Shown: piece after piece, positions 56,769 through 63,061 of the stretch | Layout: each line of letters opens with the position of its first letter | How positions within the stretch are numbered: the first letter of the stretch is position 1 | Origin: Candidatus Accumulibacter aalborgensis | GTDB taxonomy: Bacteria; Pseudomonadota; Gammaproteobacteria; Burkholderiales; Rhodocyclaceae | DNA length: 63,061 bases | Assembly: GCF_900089955.1 (NCBI RefSeq) | Contig: NZ_FLQX01000119.1 | Span: 1 to 63,061, forward strand | Reading direction: 5' to 3' | Notes under the pieces: generated by a model | What the model was told of the DNA's origin: nothing | The model's input: the letters and a program-made list of their open reading frames with translations, nothing else | Database searches by the model: none | Translations under genes and position numbers: made by a program

Positions 56769-58175
56769 ATGGCACGAATCGAGAAGGATTTCCTGGGCGA
56801 GAAGGAACTGCCTGACAGCGCGTATTACGGCGTGCAGACGCTGCGTGGCAAGGAAAATTTCCACATCACCGGCATCCCGATGTCGGCCGAGCCTTACTTC
56901 GTCAAGGCCTTCGGGTATGTGAAGAAGGCGGCAGCGCTGGCCAACCGCGATCTCGGCGTGCTCGATGCCAGGGTGGCAGACGCGATCGTTGGTGCCTGTG
57001 ATCGGCTGATTGCCGGCGAGATGCTTGATCAGTTCGTCACTGATTTCATCCAGGGTGGCGCCGGTACGTCGACCAACATGAATGCCAACGAAGTGATCGC
57101 CAACCTGGCGCTGGAGAGCCTGGGTCACCAGAAGGGCGAATACCAGTTCGTGAACCCGAACGACCATGTCAACTTCGGGCAATCGACCAATGACATCTAT
57201 CCGACGGCTTTCCGACTGGCGCTGATCTTGCGGCTGGCAAGCTACATGGACGCGCTGCGGCGACTGCAGGACGCTTTCTACGCCAAAGGCAAGGAATTCA
57301 GCCGCGTCTTGAAGATGGGCCGCACGCACCTGCAGGACGCCGTTCCGATGTCTCTGGGACAGGAGTTCCACGGTTGGGGAACGACCATCGGCGAGGAGGT
57401 GCACCGCATCGCCGAAGTCCGCCAGTTGCTGCACGAGATGAATCTTGGCGCCACGGCGATCGGCACCTCGGTCACGGCGGCGCCGGGCTACCCCGAACTG
57501 GTCACCCGCTACCTGTCCGATCTGACGAACATCAAGATGATCCTGGCCGGCGACCTCGTCGAGGCGACCTCCGACACCGGCGCCTACGTGCAGTTGTCCG
57601 GCGTGCTCAAACGGACTTCGGCCAAGCTGACCAAGATCTGCAATGACATCCGTTTACTCGCCTCGGGCCCGCGCTGCGGTTTCCACGAGATCAATCTGCC
57701 GCAAATGCAGCCGGGCTCGTCGATCATGCCGGGCAAAGTGAATCCGGTGATTCCCGAGGTCGTGAACCAGACCAGCTTCCTGGTCATCGGGCTCGACCTG
57801 ACCGTGACGCTGGCCGCTTCCGCCGGACAGTTGCAGCTCAATGTGATGGAGCCGGTGATCACCTTTGCGCTCTTTACGTCCATTTTCACGATGGAGAACG
57901 CGGTCAACAGCCTGCGCGTGAACTGTGTTCAGGGGATCACCGCCAATGTTGAGCACGCACGCGAAATGGTGCTCAACTCGCTCGGCATCATCACCGTTCT
58001 CAAGCCTTCACTGGGTTACAAGCAGTGTGCCGAGATCGCACGCGAAGGTTACGAGACCGGCAAGTCGCTGCACGACATCGTGGTCAAGGAGCGCAAGCTG
58101 CTGACGCAGGAGAAGTGGGACGAGGTGTTCTGCTTCGAGAACCTGATCAGCCCGAAATTCGACCAGGACGGCTGA
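56769..58175 (+). CDS. aspA: aspartate ammonia-lyase
   Basis: A 468-residue member of the fumarase/aspartase superfamily, converting aspartate to fumarate and ammonia. The signature GSSIMPGKVNP is present, as are the substrate segments TSTNMNANEVI and GRTHLQDAVPMSLGQEF. The start at 56769 gives a 7-base spacing to AAAGGA; an ATG six bases earlier is possible. A C4-dicarboxylate antiporter gene follows 21 bp downstream, the classic pairing for aspartate/fumarate exchange. Confidence 0.95.
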   Translation: MARIEKDFLGEKELPDSAYYGVQTLRGKENFHITGIPMSAEPYFVKAFGYVKKAAALANRDLGVLDARVADAIVGACDRLIAGEMLDQFVTDFIQGGAGTSTNMNANEVIANLALESLGHQKGEYQFVNPNDHVNFGQSTNDIYPTAFRLALILRLASYMDALRRLQDAFYAKGKEFSRVLKMGRTHLQDAVPMSLGQEFHGWGTTIGEEVHRIAEVRQLLHEMNLGATAIGTSVTAAPGYPELVTRYLSDLTNIKMILAGDLVEATSDTGAYVQLSGVLKRTSAKLTKICNDIRLLASGPRCGFHEINLPQMQPGSSIMPGKVNPVIPEVVNQTSFLVIGLDLTVTLAASAGQLQLNVMEPVITFALFTSIFTMENAVNSLRVNCVQGITANVEHAREMVLNSLGIITVLKPSLGYKQCAEIAREGYETGKSLHDIVVKERKLLTQEKWDEVFCFENLISPKFDQDG

Positions 58176-58196
58176 TCGTAGACTGGAGAAGCCCAC

Positions 58197-59522
58197 ATGA
58201 CGTTGACCATCATTCTGCAGTTCGTGGTCGTTCTCGCGGCGATCTGGATGGGCGCCCGCTACAGCGGGGTCGGGCTCGGCCTCTGGGGTGCAGTCGGCCT
58301 TCTGATCCTGATCGTCGGCTTCGGCGTGACGCCGACCTCGCCACCGATCGACGTGATGTTGATCATCCTGGCAGTGATCATGGCCGCGTCGGTAATGGAC
58401 GCCGCTGGTGGCATCGACTTCCTGGTCCGTATTGCCGAACGCATCATCCGTGCCAACCCCAAGTACGTGACCATCGTTGCGCCACTGACCACATGGAGCT
58501 TCTCCTTCGTCGCCGGCACCGGGCACATCGTCTATCCCTTGTTGCCGGTGATCTACGAGACGGCGCACCAGAGTGGCATCCGCCCGGAGCGACCGATGGC
58601 GATCGCCACCATCGCCTCGCAGCAGGCGATCACGGCCAGTCCGGTGTCCGCAGCGACGGCGGCGATGATCGGCCTGTTTGCCGAGAAAGGTCTCGGCCAA
58701 TGGGGCCTGCCCGAGATCCTGATGATCTGCGTTCCCGCCACGCTGACCGGTGTGGTGGTCGCCGCAGTCGTCTCGATGTTTGTCGGCAAGGATCTGAAGG
58801 ACGATGCCGAGTACCAGGCTCGCCTACAGGCAGGCGAGATTCCCGCGCCGAAGGCGCTCGCCGATCGCCCGCCACTGAAGCCGGCGGCCAGGTTGTCGGC
58901 CTGCCTGTTCCTGTGTGGCGTCGCGCTGGTCGTCGTCTTCGGGTTCTTCCCCGAATTGCGCAAGCTGCCTGGCGCCAAGAGCGCGCTGGGCATGCCGATC
59001 GTCATTGAGGTGGTGATGATGGCCGTCGCCGCGATCATGCTCATGCTGACCCGGGTGAATGTTGACGAAATCCCCAAGACCGCGACGCTGCGCGCCGGCG
59101 TCGTGGCGGTGATCGGGATCTTCGGTCTCGCCTGGCTGGGCGACAGCTTCATCGCCGCGCACAAGGAAGTCATTGTGCCGGCCATCGGGCACTGGGCCGA
59201 GGTGGCGCCGTGGACCTTTGCCTTTGGTCTGTTCTTCGCTTCGGTACTGCTTTATAGCCAGGCCGCGACGACCCGGGCGCTGATGCCGCTGGGCATGGCA
59301 CTCGGCATCCCGCCGCAATTCCTGATCGCCATGTTCCCGTCGGTCAACGGTTACTTCTTCATCCCGACCTACGGCTCGCTGATCGCGGCGATCAACTTCG
59401 ACCTGTCAGGGACGACGAGGATCGGCAAATACGTGCTCAATCACTCGTTCATGATCCCCGGCGTTGTGGCCACCGTGGTCGCCGTGACTTCCGGTCTGTT
59501 GCTGGCCCGGGTGATTTTCTGA
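58197..59522 (+). CDS. anaerobic C4-dicarboxylate transporter (DcuA/DcuB family)
   Basis: A 441-residue inner-membrane carrier with about ten to twelve helices. Family stretches include GTGHIVYPLLPVIYE, ASQQAITASPVSAATAAM and FFIPTYGSLIAAINFDLSGTT. It exchanges fumarate, aspartate, malate or succinate. The operon with aspA supports aspartate uptake with fumarate/succinate efflux. DcuA and DcuB cannot be told apart confidently. Confidence 0.93.
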   Translation: MTLTIILQFVVVLAAIWMGARYSGVGLGLWGAVGLLILIVGFGVTPTSPPIDVMLIILAVIMAASVMDAAGGIDFLVRIAERIIRANPKYVTIVAPLTTWSFSFVAGTGHIVYPLLPVIYETAHQSGIRPERPMAIATIASQQAITASPVSAATAAMIGLFAEKGLGQWGLPEILMICVPATLTGVVVAAVVSMFVGKDLKDDAEYQARLQAGEIPAPKALADRPPLKPAARLSACLFLCGVALVVVFGFFPELRKLPGAKSALGMPIVIEVVMMAVAAIMLMLTRVNVDEIPKTATLRAGVVAVIGIFGLAWLGDSFIAAHKEVIVPAIGHWAEVAPWTFAFGLFFASVLLYSQAATTRALMPLGMALGIPPQFLIAMFPSVNGYFFIPTYGSLIAAINFDLSGTTRIGKYVLNHSFMIPGVVATVVAVTSGLLLARVIF

Positions 59523-59529
59523 TCGGCCA

Positions 59530-59785
59530 TCAGTCTGCCCGGTCGAAAGGATCTTTGTGATGATCAGGCAGGTTTGCCACGCCTGCCGTGTGCTGGCTGC
59601 TGATGAGCAGCATAGCCGTTATCCAGTTGAGCGCGCCGGAACAAGTGCGGATCAGCACGAAAGCCGGGCTTGCCGAGCGCATTCTTGATGGCCACCTCCC
59701 AAACGCTGGCGGAGCTGAAATACAACGCGTTGGGATCGTCCTCGATGAGTGCGCGCGCCTCCGTTCGGAGTAAGGCACTATCGCG
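59530..59785 (-). pseudogene. remnant of a PIN-domain (VapC-like) toxin gene
   Basis: The minus strand encodes [33 protein letters not shown] and then, after a frameshift near 59614, ISSQHTAGVANLPDHHKDPFDR, which are consecutive parts of a Sll0205-type PIN protein. The N-terminal strand with the first active Asp and the C-terminal third are missing. The remnant ends where yaaA begins. Confidence 0.7.
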
Positions 59786-59816
59786 CCGGAAATTCTCCAC
59801 CGACTGGAACAAGCCG

Positions 59817-60593
59817 ATGATCATCGTCCTCTCACCCGCCAAGACGCTCGATTTCAAGAGTCCACCGACGCTGGCCGAACACACTCAGCCGGACTTCCTG
59901 GACCAGTCGCAAGGCTTGATCGAGCGTCTACGCGAGTTGTCGCCGCCGGAAGTCGCCAGCCTGCTGAAGGTCAGTGATCAACTGGCGGTGCTCAACGTCA
60001 CCCGCTACGCCGAGTGGGCGCAGCCATTCAGCGCGGAGAACGCCAAACAGGCGGTCCTGGCCTTCAACGGCGACGTGTACACCGGACTCGACGCAGCGAC
60101 GCTGTCGCCGGCCGACCTGCACTTCGCCCAGGCGCATCTGCGCATCCTCTCCGGGCTTTACGGCCTGCTGCGTCCGCTCGATCTGATGCAGGCCTACCGG
60201 CTGGAAATGGGCACGCGGCTGGCCAATCCGCGCGGTCGGGACCTCTACGCTTTCTGGGGCGAACGCATCACCGACGCCCTCAACGCGTCGCTGCGCGAAG
60301 CCCGTGCGGGGCTGCTGGTCAATCTGGCGTCGGAAGAGTATTTCAAGGCTGTCCGGCCAAAAAAACTGTCGGTGCCGGTCGTGCAACCTGTCTTCGAGGA
60401 CTGGAGCAGCGGCCGGTTCCGGGTGGTCAGCTTCTACGCCAAGCGGGCGCGCGGGCTGATGGCGCGCTTTGCGATCGTCAATCGCCTGCGCGAGGCGGCC
60501 GGCTTGCAGAATTTCGCGCTCGCAGGCTATGCCTATGCCGCTGAAGCCTCCAATGAGAAGGTCTGGGTCTTTCGCCGCCGAACGGCGGTTTGA
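59817..60593 (+). CDS. yaaA: peroxide stress protein YaaA
   Basis: A 258-residue protein beginning [13 protein letters not shown], with [15 protein letters not shown] and [25 protein letters not shown], the YaaA/UPF0246 hallmarks. The E. coli protein lowers intracellular free iron and binds DNA during hydrogen peroxide stress. The start at 59817 matches the family; longer frames run through the PIN remnant. Confidence 0.93.
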   Translation: MIIVLSPAKTLDFKSPPTLAEHTQPDFLDQSQGLIERLRELSPPEVASLLKVSDQLAVLNVTRYAEWAQPFSAENAKQAVLAFNGDVYTGLDAATLSPADLHFAQAHLRILSGLYGLLRPLDLMQAYRLEMGTRLANPRGRDLYAFWGERITDALNASLREARAGLLVNLASEEYFKAVRPKKLSVPVVQPVFEDWSSGRFRVVSFYAKRARGLMARFAIVNRLREAAGLQNFALAGYAYAAEASNEKVWVFRRRTAV

Positions 60594-60600
60594 AGTCGCC

Positions 60601-60987
60601 CTATTCGATGTAGGTCCGGATGTGGCCACCACAAGTCACGAAGCACTCGCGGTAATCGTTCTCGCAGCGCGAGGTATCTTCATTGGCCCAGCAGCTTCCC
60701 CGCTTCTTGGCGCAGGCGCGGGTTTCGTCCTTGGTATCCGCGCGTGCCATGCACGCGTGGTAGGTCGTTTCCTGACGGTGCTCACAGCCTGATTTCTCCC
60801 ACTGCGCGCGTTGCATCTCGGTATTGCGACAGGTCTCGCGCACCCCGGCACACTGCGTCACACAGATCCTGCCCTGGTCGCTGTGCGGCGGGGAGTATTC
60901 GTAATGTGTGGTTTCGCAAGCGGTGAACAGTGGAACGGCCAAGCAAAGCAGGGGGCCAATCAAGGAGGGCTTGCTGCCGAAATCCAT
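60601..60987 (-). CDS. cysteine-rich putative lipoprotein
   Basis: A 128-residue protein with a lipoprotein signal (LLCLAVPLFTAC, lipidation Cys24) and ten further cysteines spread through a highly charged mature part (ICVTQCAGVRETC, later RCENDYRECFVTC). The even cysteine count and export suggest disulfide bonding. No family is recognised. It is convergent with yaaA. Confidence 0.7.
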   Translation of the reverse strand: MDFGSKPSLIGPLLCLAVPLFTACETTHYEYSPPHSDQGRICVTQCAGVRETCRNTEMQRAQWEKSGCEHRQETTYHACMARADTKDETRACAKKRGSCWANEDTSRCENDYRECFVTCGGHIRTYIE

Positions 60988-61407
60988 GGGACTGTTCCTT
61001 GGGCTGAAATGCTCGCTGAAATGCTCAATGGTGGTGGTCAGCAGCGCGACTGCCGCGCCACTGACCGTTGAGACTGTAAAAAGCGATTCACAGTTCTTGG
61101 CCAGCGTGGTCGATGCTTCCTATGCTCACCAGTATTCGCTGCCGTGATCGACTCAGCCATCGCCTGCCTTCCTTATGACCACCACCGTCAACAGTCTTCG
61201 TGATGACCACTCCCTTGTCTTTGCCATGACACCCGCCGACCGCAAAGCACAGGGTGACCGGGATGTCCCCCTTGCGTGCCGCGAGCCACGGTGCTTAAGG
61301 CATGGCGTCACCAGCTCTGGCGCCACACCCGGCGGCGTTTGCTGGCCAGAAGCAGGTCAGGCCGAGCGACTCTTGTCATGCCAGGCGAGTACAGGAAGGC
61401 TGCGGGC
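60988..61407. other. 420-bp gap without a supported gene
   Basis: Open frames here run into the sigma-54 type promoter at 61489 and look spurious. No RNA gene or repeat family is recognised. Confidence 0.5.
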
Positions 61408-61434
61408 TGTCGGAAAATTTTACACTGTGACGGC
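61408..61434 (+). promoter_or_regulatory. putative upstream activator motif of PEP-CTERM gene
   Basis: The motif around TGTCGGAAAATTTTACA, followed by CTGTGACGGC, stands out as AT-rich in this GC-rich DNA and ends 55 bp before a sigma-54 type promoter. PEP-CTERM genes of betaproteobacteria often carry a conserved element of this kind, proposed to bind the PrsR-type activator. Assignment is by resemblance and position. Confidence 0.5.
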
Positions 61435-61488
61435 ACTCGTTTTCGGAGCAGAAATGAAAATTGCAATAAATCATAAAAGCATTCATTC

Positions 61489-61504
61489 GGGCACGCTTGT
61501 TGCT
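61489..61504 (+). promoter_or_regulatory. sigma-54 (-24/-12) promoter of PEP-CTERM gene
   Basis: GGGCACG-CTTG-TTGCT matches the sigma-54 consensus TGGCACG-N4-TTGC(A/T) at all but the first base, with -24 GG at 61490-61491 and -12 GC at 61502-61503. The expected start of transcription near 61515 leaves a ~57-nt leader before the ATG at 61572. Confidence 0.75.
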
Positions 61505-61571
61505 TTAAGTTACTCCGACTGCTGCTCAATCGATCGGCAGTACTGAATGATCAACTTTAGGAGGAATTCCC

Positions 61572-61718
61572 ATGCGTACTTTGTTCTCGATCGCCGTTCT
61601 GATCTCTGCCTCGATGCCAGCTTTTGCCATTCCGACCAATCCCATCCCCGAGCCGGAATCCCTCTCACTGCTTGCCGTTGCTGTTGTCGCGATGCTGGTG
61701 GCTCGGCGTCGGAAGTAG
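61572..61718 (+). CDS. minimal PEP-CTERM sorting-signal protein (48 aa)
   Basis: A 48-residue protein with a strong ribosome site (AGGAGG). It consists of a signal peptide (RTLFSIAVLISASMPAFA), about six residues, then a full PEP-CTERM tail: PEPESLSLL, a hydrophobic helix and the basic end ARRRK. Exosortase would cut near Pro-Glu-Pro, so almost no mature protein is left. The sigma-54 promoter and ribosome site argue that it is expressed. A role as an exosortase competitor or signal peptide source is speculation; a shrunken pseudogene is the alternative. Confidence 0.75.
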   Translation: MRTLFSIAVLISASMPAFAIPTNPIPEPESLSLLAVAVVAMLVARRRK

Positions 61719-61741
61719 CAAGTAGCAAGTAGCAAGTAGCA
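61714..61741 (+). repeat. 4 x 7-bp tandem repeat
   Basis: The unit AGTAGCA occurs four times in a row, starting inside the last codon of the PEP-CTERM gene and containing its stop. Slippage here would not change the protein but could alter the 3' untranslated region. A weak GC hairpin follows near 61750-61772. Confidence 0.85.
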
Positions 61742-62161
61742 AGAGTGGGAAGGGGGCGCTTCAGTTGGCGCCTCTCTCTGCGATTTCGCGAGATATACCT
61801 ATCCGCCTAATTCAGCTGTCCACCACAGCCGGTAGTGGCGCGAGTTCGTCGCTTCGGATATTGAGCGAGTTGTCCATAGGTCAAATTGGGTGCCCCTCTT
61901 TGACCAGATTGCTGAGCTTGCACCCCGTCACACTGCTTTTTCCTGAGTCAACTGGATAGGCATGTTGCGGGGCTTCATCGTGTGGTTCGCCTGTAGGAAA
62001 TCAACGGATCAGCAGATCTGGCGAAACAAGGCGTGCTAGGACTTTGCGACCTAAGGCGGGTATGAGACCAAGGACCAAGGGGTTGGGTAGCTGCCTGAAC
62101 GTTGATCGCGGCAATTACTTGTTTTGAACATTCGCCTAGCAATAATAAGGAGATATTTCTA
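61719..62161. other. 443-bp gap before the adhesin-like gene
   Basis: Apart from the tandem repeat and a weak hairpin, no gene is supported. The AAGGAG ribosome site of the next gene lies at 62147-62152. The stretch around 61900-62080 has the look of decayed coding DNA but matches nothing I know. Confidence 0.5.
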
Positions 62162-63061
62162 ATGCCACAGCCAATCGTCACGGCCACAATCACTTATCGT
62201 GGCCCAGTCACCTCCCCAAGCCTCTTGAACCTGACGCTCGCGTCTTCCCCGTTTGGCACAGGCCCGTGGGACGCGTGGTGCGCAGACACGGAAATTGAGT
62301 TGGATCGGCCTGCCGGGCCTATAACTGGCCCCTATACGGTAACCCTTGATGCTGCCTATTATTCCTCCTATGATCTGGCCGCGATTCAATCTGCCTTCCC
62401 GACTGTCCAAAACTGGGGCAACTTGGACGAGGTGAACTGGTTACTCAACCAGAACTACGTCTCGAAAGGCTACACCTCGGGTGACGTGCAAGCGGCCATA
62501 TGGACCTTGTTAGGCGATGCCTACATCTTTCAATCCATGGGCCACGCTGCCCTTGCCAACGTCATTGGGGCATGGGATGAGGCCAGCGTCGGCATATTGG
62601 TCGGTTTTGCCGGACAGCATGACAATTTTGTCCCGGACGTCACCGACGACCAGTCCGATAACGACAACCTTGCGATACTGCTGGCGCCCGTTACGACCAG
62701 TGGGAAAGCGCAGCAACCCACAATGTTTCAGGTCCGGTCCGCAGCGCTCGGCGATCGTCTGTGGGTCGACACCAACGGCGACGGCATCCAGAACGATGGC
62801 GCCACAGGCATCAGCGGACGGACTGTGACGCTGATTGGCGGCGGTGCAGACGGGGTGATCGGCACGGGAGGTGACGACACCACGGCGACCACCAGCACCG
62901 GCGCGGACGGCGCCTACAAGTTCGTTGGCTTGACGCCTGGCGTGCAGTACCAAGTACAGTTTGGCGATCTGCCGACAGACTTCCAGTTCACCGGCAAGGA
63001 CAAAGGCGGTGACGACGCGCTCGACTCCGACGCAGACACGGCGACCGGCAAGACGCAGATC
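62162..63061 (+). CDS. thioester/SdrD-B domain surface protein (3' truncated)
   Basis: The frame is open to the window edge (300 residues seen). Residues ~1-190 resemble a thioester (TQXA-type) adhesin domain: WCADTEIELDRP with Cys40 and, after NWGNLDEVNWLLNQNY, DVQAAIW with Gln110, the pair that would form an internal Cys-Gln thioester. From ~194 an SdrD B-like domain begins (ALGDRLWVDTNGDGIQNDG...AYKFVGLTPGVQYQVQF). There is no signal peptide; upstream in-frame codons up to the stop at 62096 do not provide one. A C-terminal type I secretion signal or a PEP-CTERM tail would lie outside the window. Confidence 0.75.
   Translation, partial: MPQPIVTATITYRGPVTSPSLLNLTLASSPFGTGPWDAWCADTEIELDRPAGPITGPYTVTLDAAYYSSYDLAAIQSAFPTVQNWGNLDEVNWLLNQNYVSKGYTSGDVQAAIWTLLGDAYIFQSMGHAALANVIGAWDEASVGILVGFAGQHDNFVPDVTDDQSDNDNLAILLAPVTTSGKAQQPTMFQVRSAALGDRLWVDTNGDGIQNDGATGISGRTVTLIGGGADGVIGTGGDDTTATTSTGADGAYKFVGLTPGVQYQVQFGDLPTDFQFTGKDKGGDDALDSDADTATGKTQI

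Noticed and set aside
61175..61546. 123-codon frame before the PEP-CTERM gene
   Set aside because: It contains the sigma-54 type promoter and upstream motif, has no ribosome site and no recognisable domain.

Overview
The window reads as a chromosomal segment of a GC-rich betaproteobacterium, most likely Rhodocyclales and compatible with a polyphosphate-accumulating 'Candidatus Accumulibacter'-type organism. This is inferred from tandem PPK2 polyphosphate kinases, a PEP-CTERM protein behind a sigma-54 type promoter, a divergent LysR/fpr pair, a ChrR-like ECF sigma/anti-sigma pair and the dense high-GC codon use. No rRNA, tRNA or CRISPR array was seen.

Layout. 1-7.5 kb: end of an RND pump gene with its outer-membrane lipoprotein, two PPK2 genes, a SYLF lipid-binding protein, a two-gene ABC exporter and an O-methyltransferase. 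7.6-10.5 kb: an accessory insert with a RelE/ParE toxin-antitoxin pair and a collapsed mercury-resistance operon in which only merC is whole. 10.5-18.4 kb: core genes guaA, guaB, rnfH-like, ratA-like and smpB, then a lutA-lutC-lutB lactate oxidation operon. 18.4-21.7 kb: a scrap region with two 78-bp direct repeats, a PIN/antitoxin pair, a TPR-CHAT fragment and a broken brnT next to an intact brnA. 21.7-33.2 kb: a protein with an internally duplicated domain, glpK, and a fatty-acid/CoA block (TetR regulator, etfBA, acyl-CoA dehydrogenase, thioesterase, acetoacetyl-CoA synthetase) that also contains a CbiM-like membrane protein and a FimV-like protein.

33.3-40.1 kb holds the most interesting system: a tight six-gene operon for DNA phosphorothioation. 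Its order is dndC, a 65-aa protein, dndD, a DndE domain fused to a HerA/FtsK-like ATPase, a four-helix membrane protein and a DGQHR (DndB) protein. It lacks dndA and dndFGH, and its lower GC suggests transfer. It is followed by a PIN toxin module. 40.9-43.1 kb pairs a periplasmic c-type heme sensor, which has no output domain, with a Ser/Thr kinase carrying a duplicated C-terminal domain.

43.7-61 kb: ettA, fpr with a FinR-like regulator, mtnA plus a class II aldolase (DHAP-shunt-like), an FAD oxidoreductase, a DksA with only two of the four zinc cysteines, a second Ser/Thr kinase beside an OmpA-like protein, an ECF sigma factor with a double-cupin partner, aspA with a C4-dicarboxylate antiporter, and yaaA. 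61-63 kb: a 48-residue PEP-CTERM protein behind a sigma-54 type promoter, then the start of a large thioester/SdrD-B-like surface protein that runs off the window.
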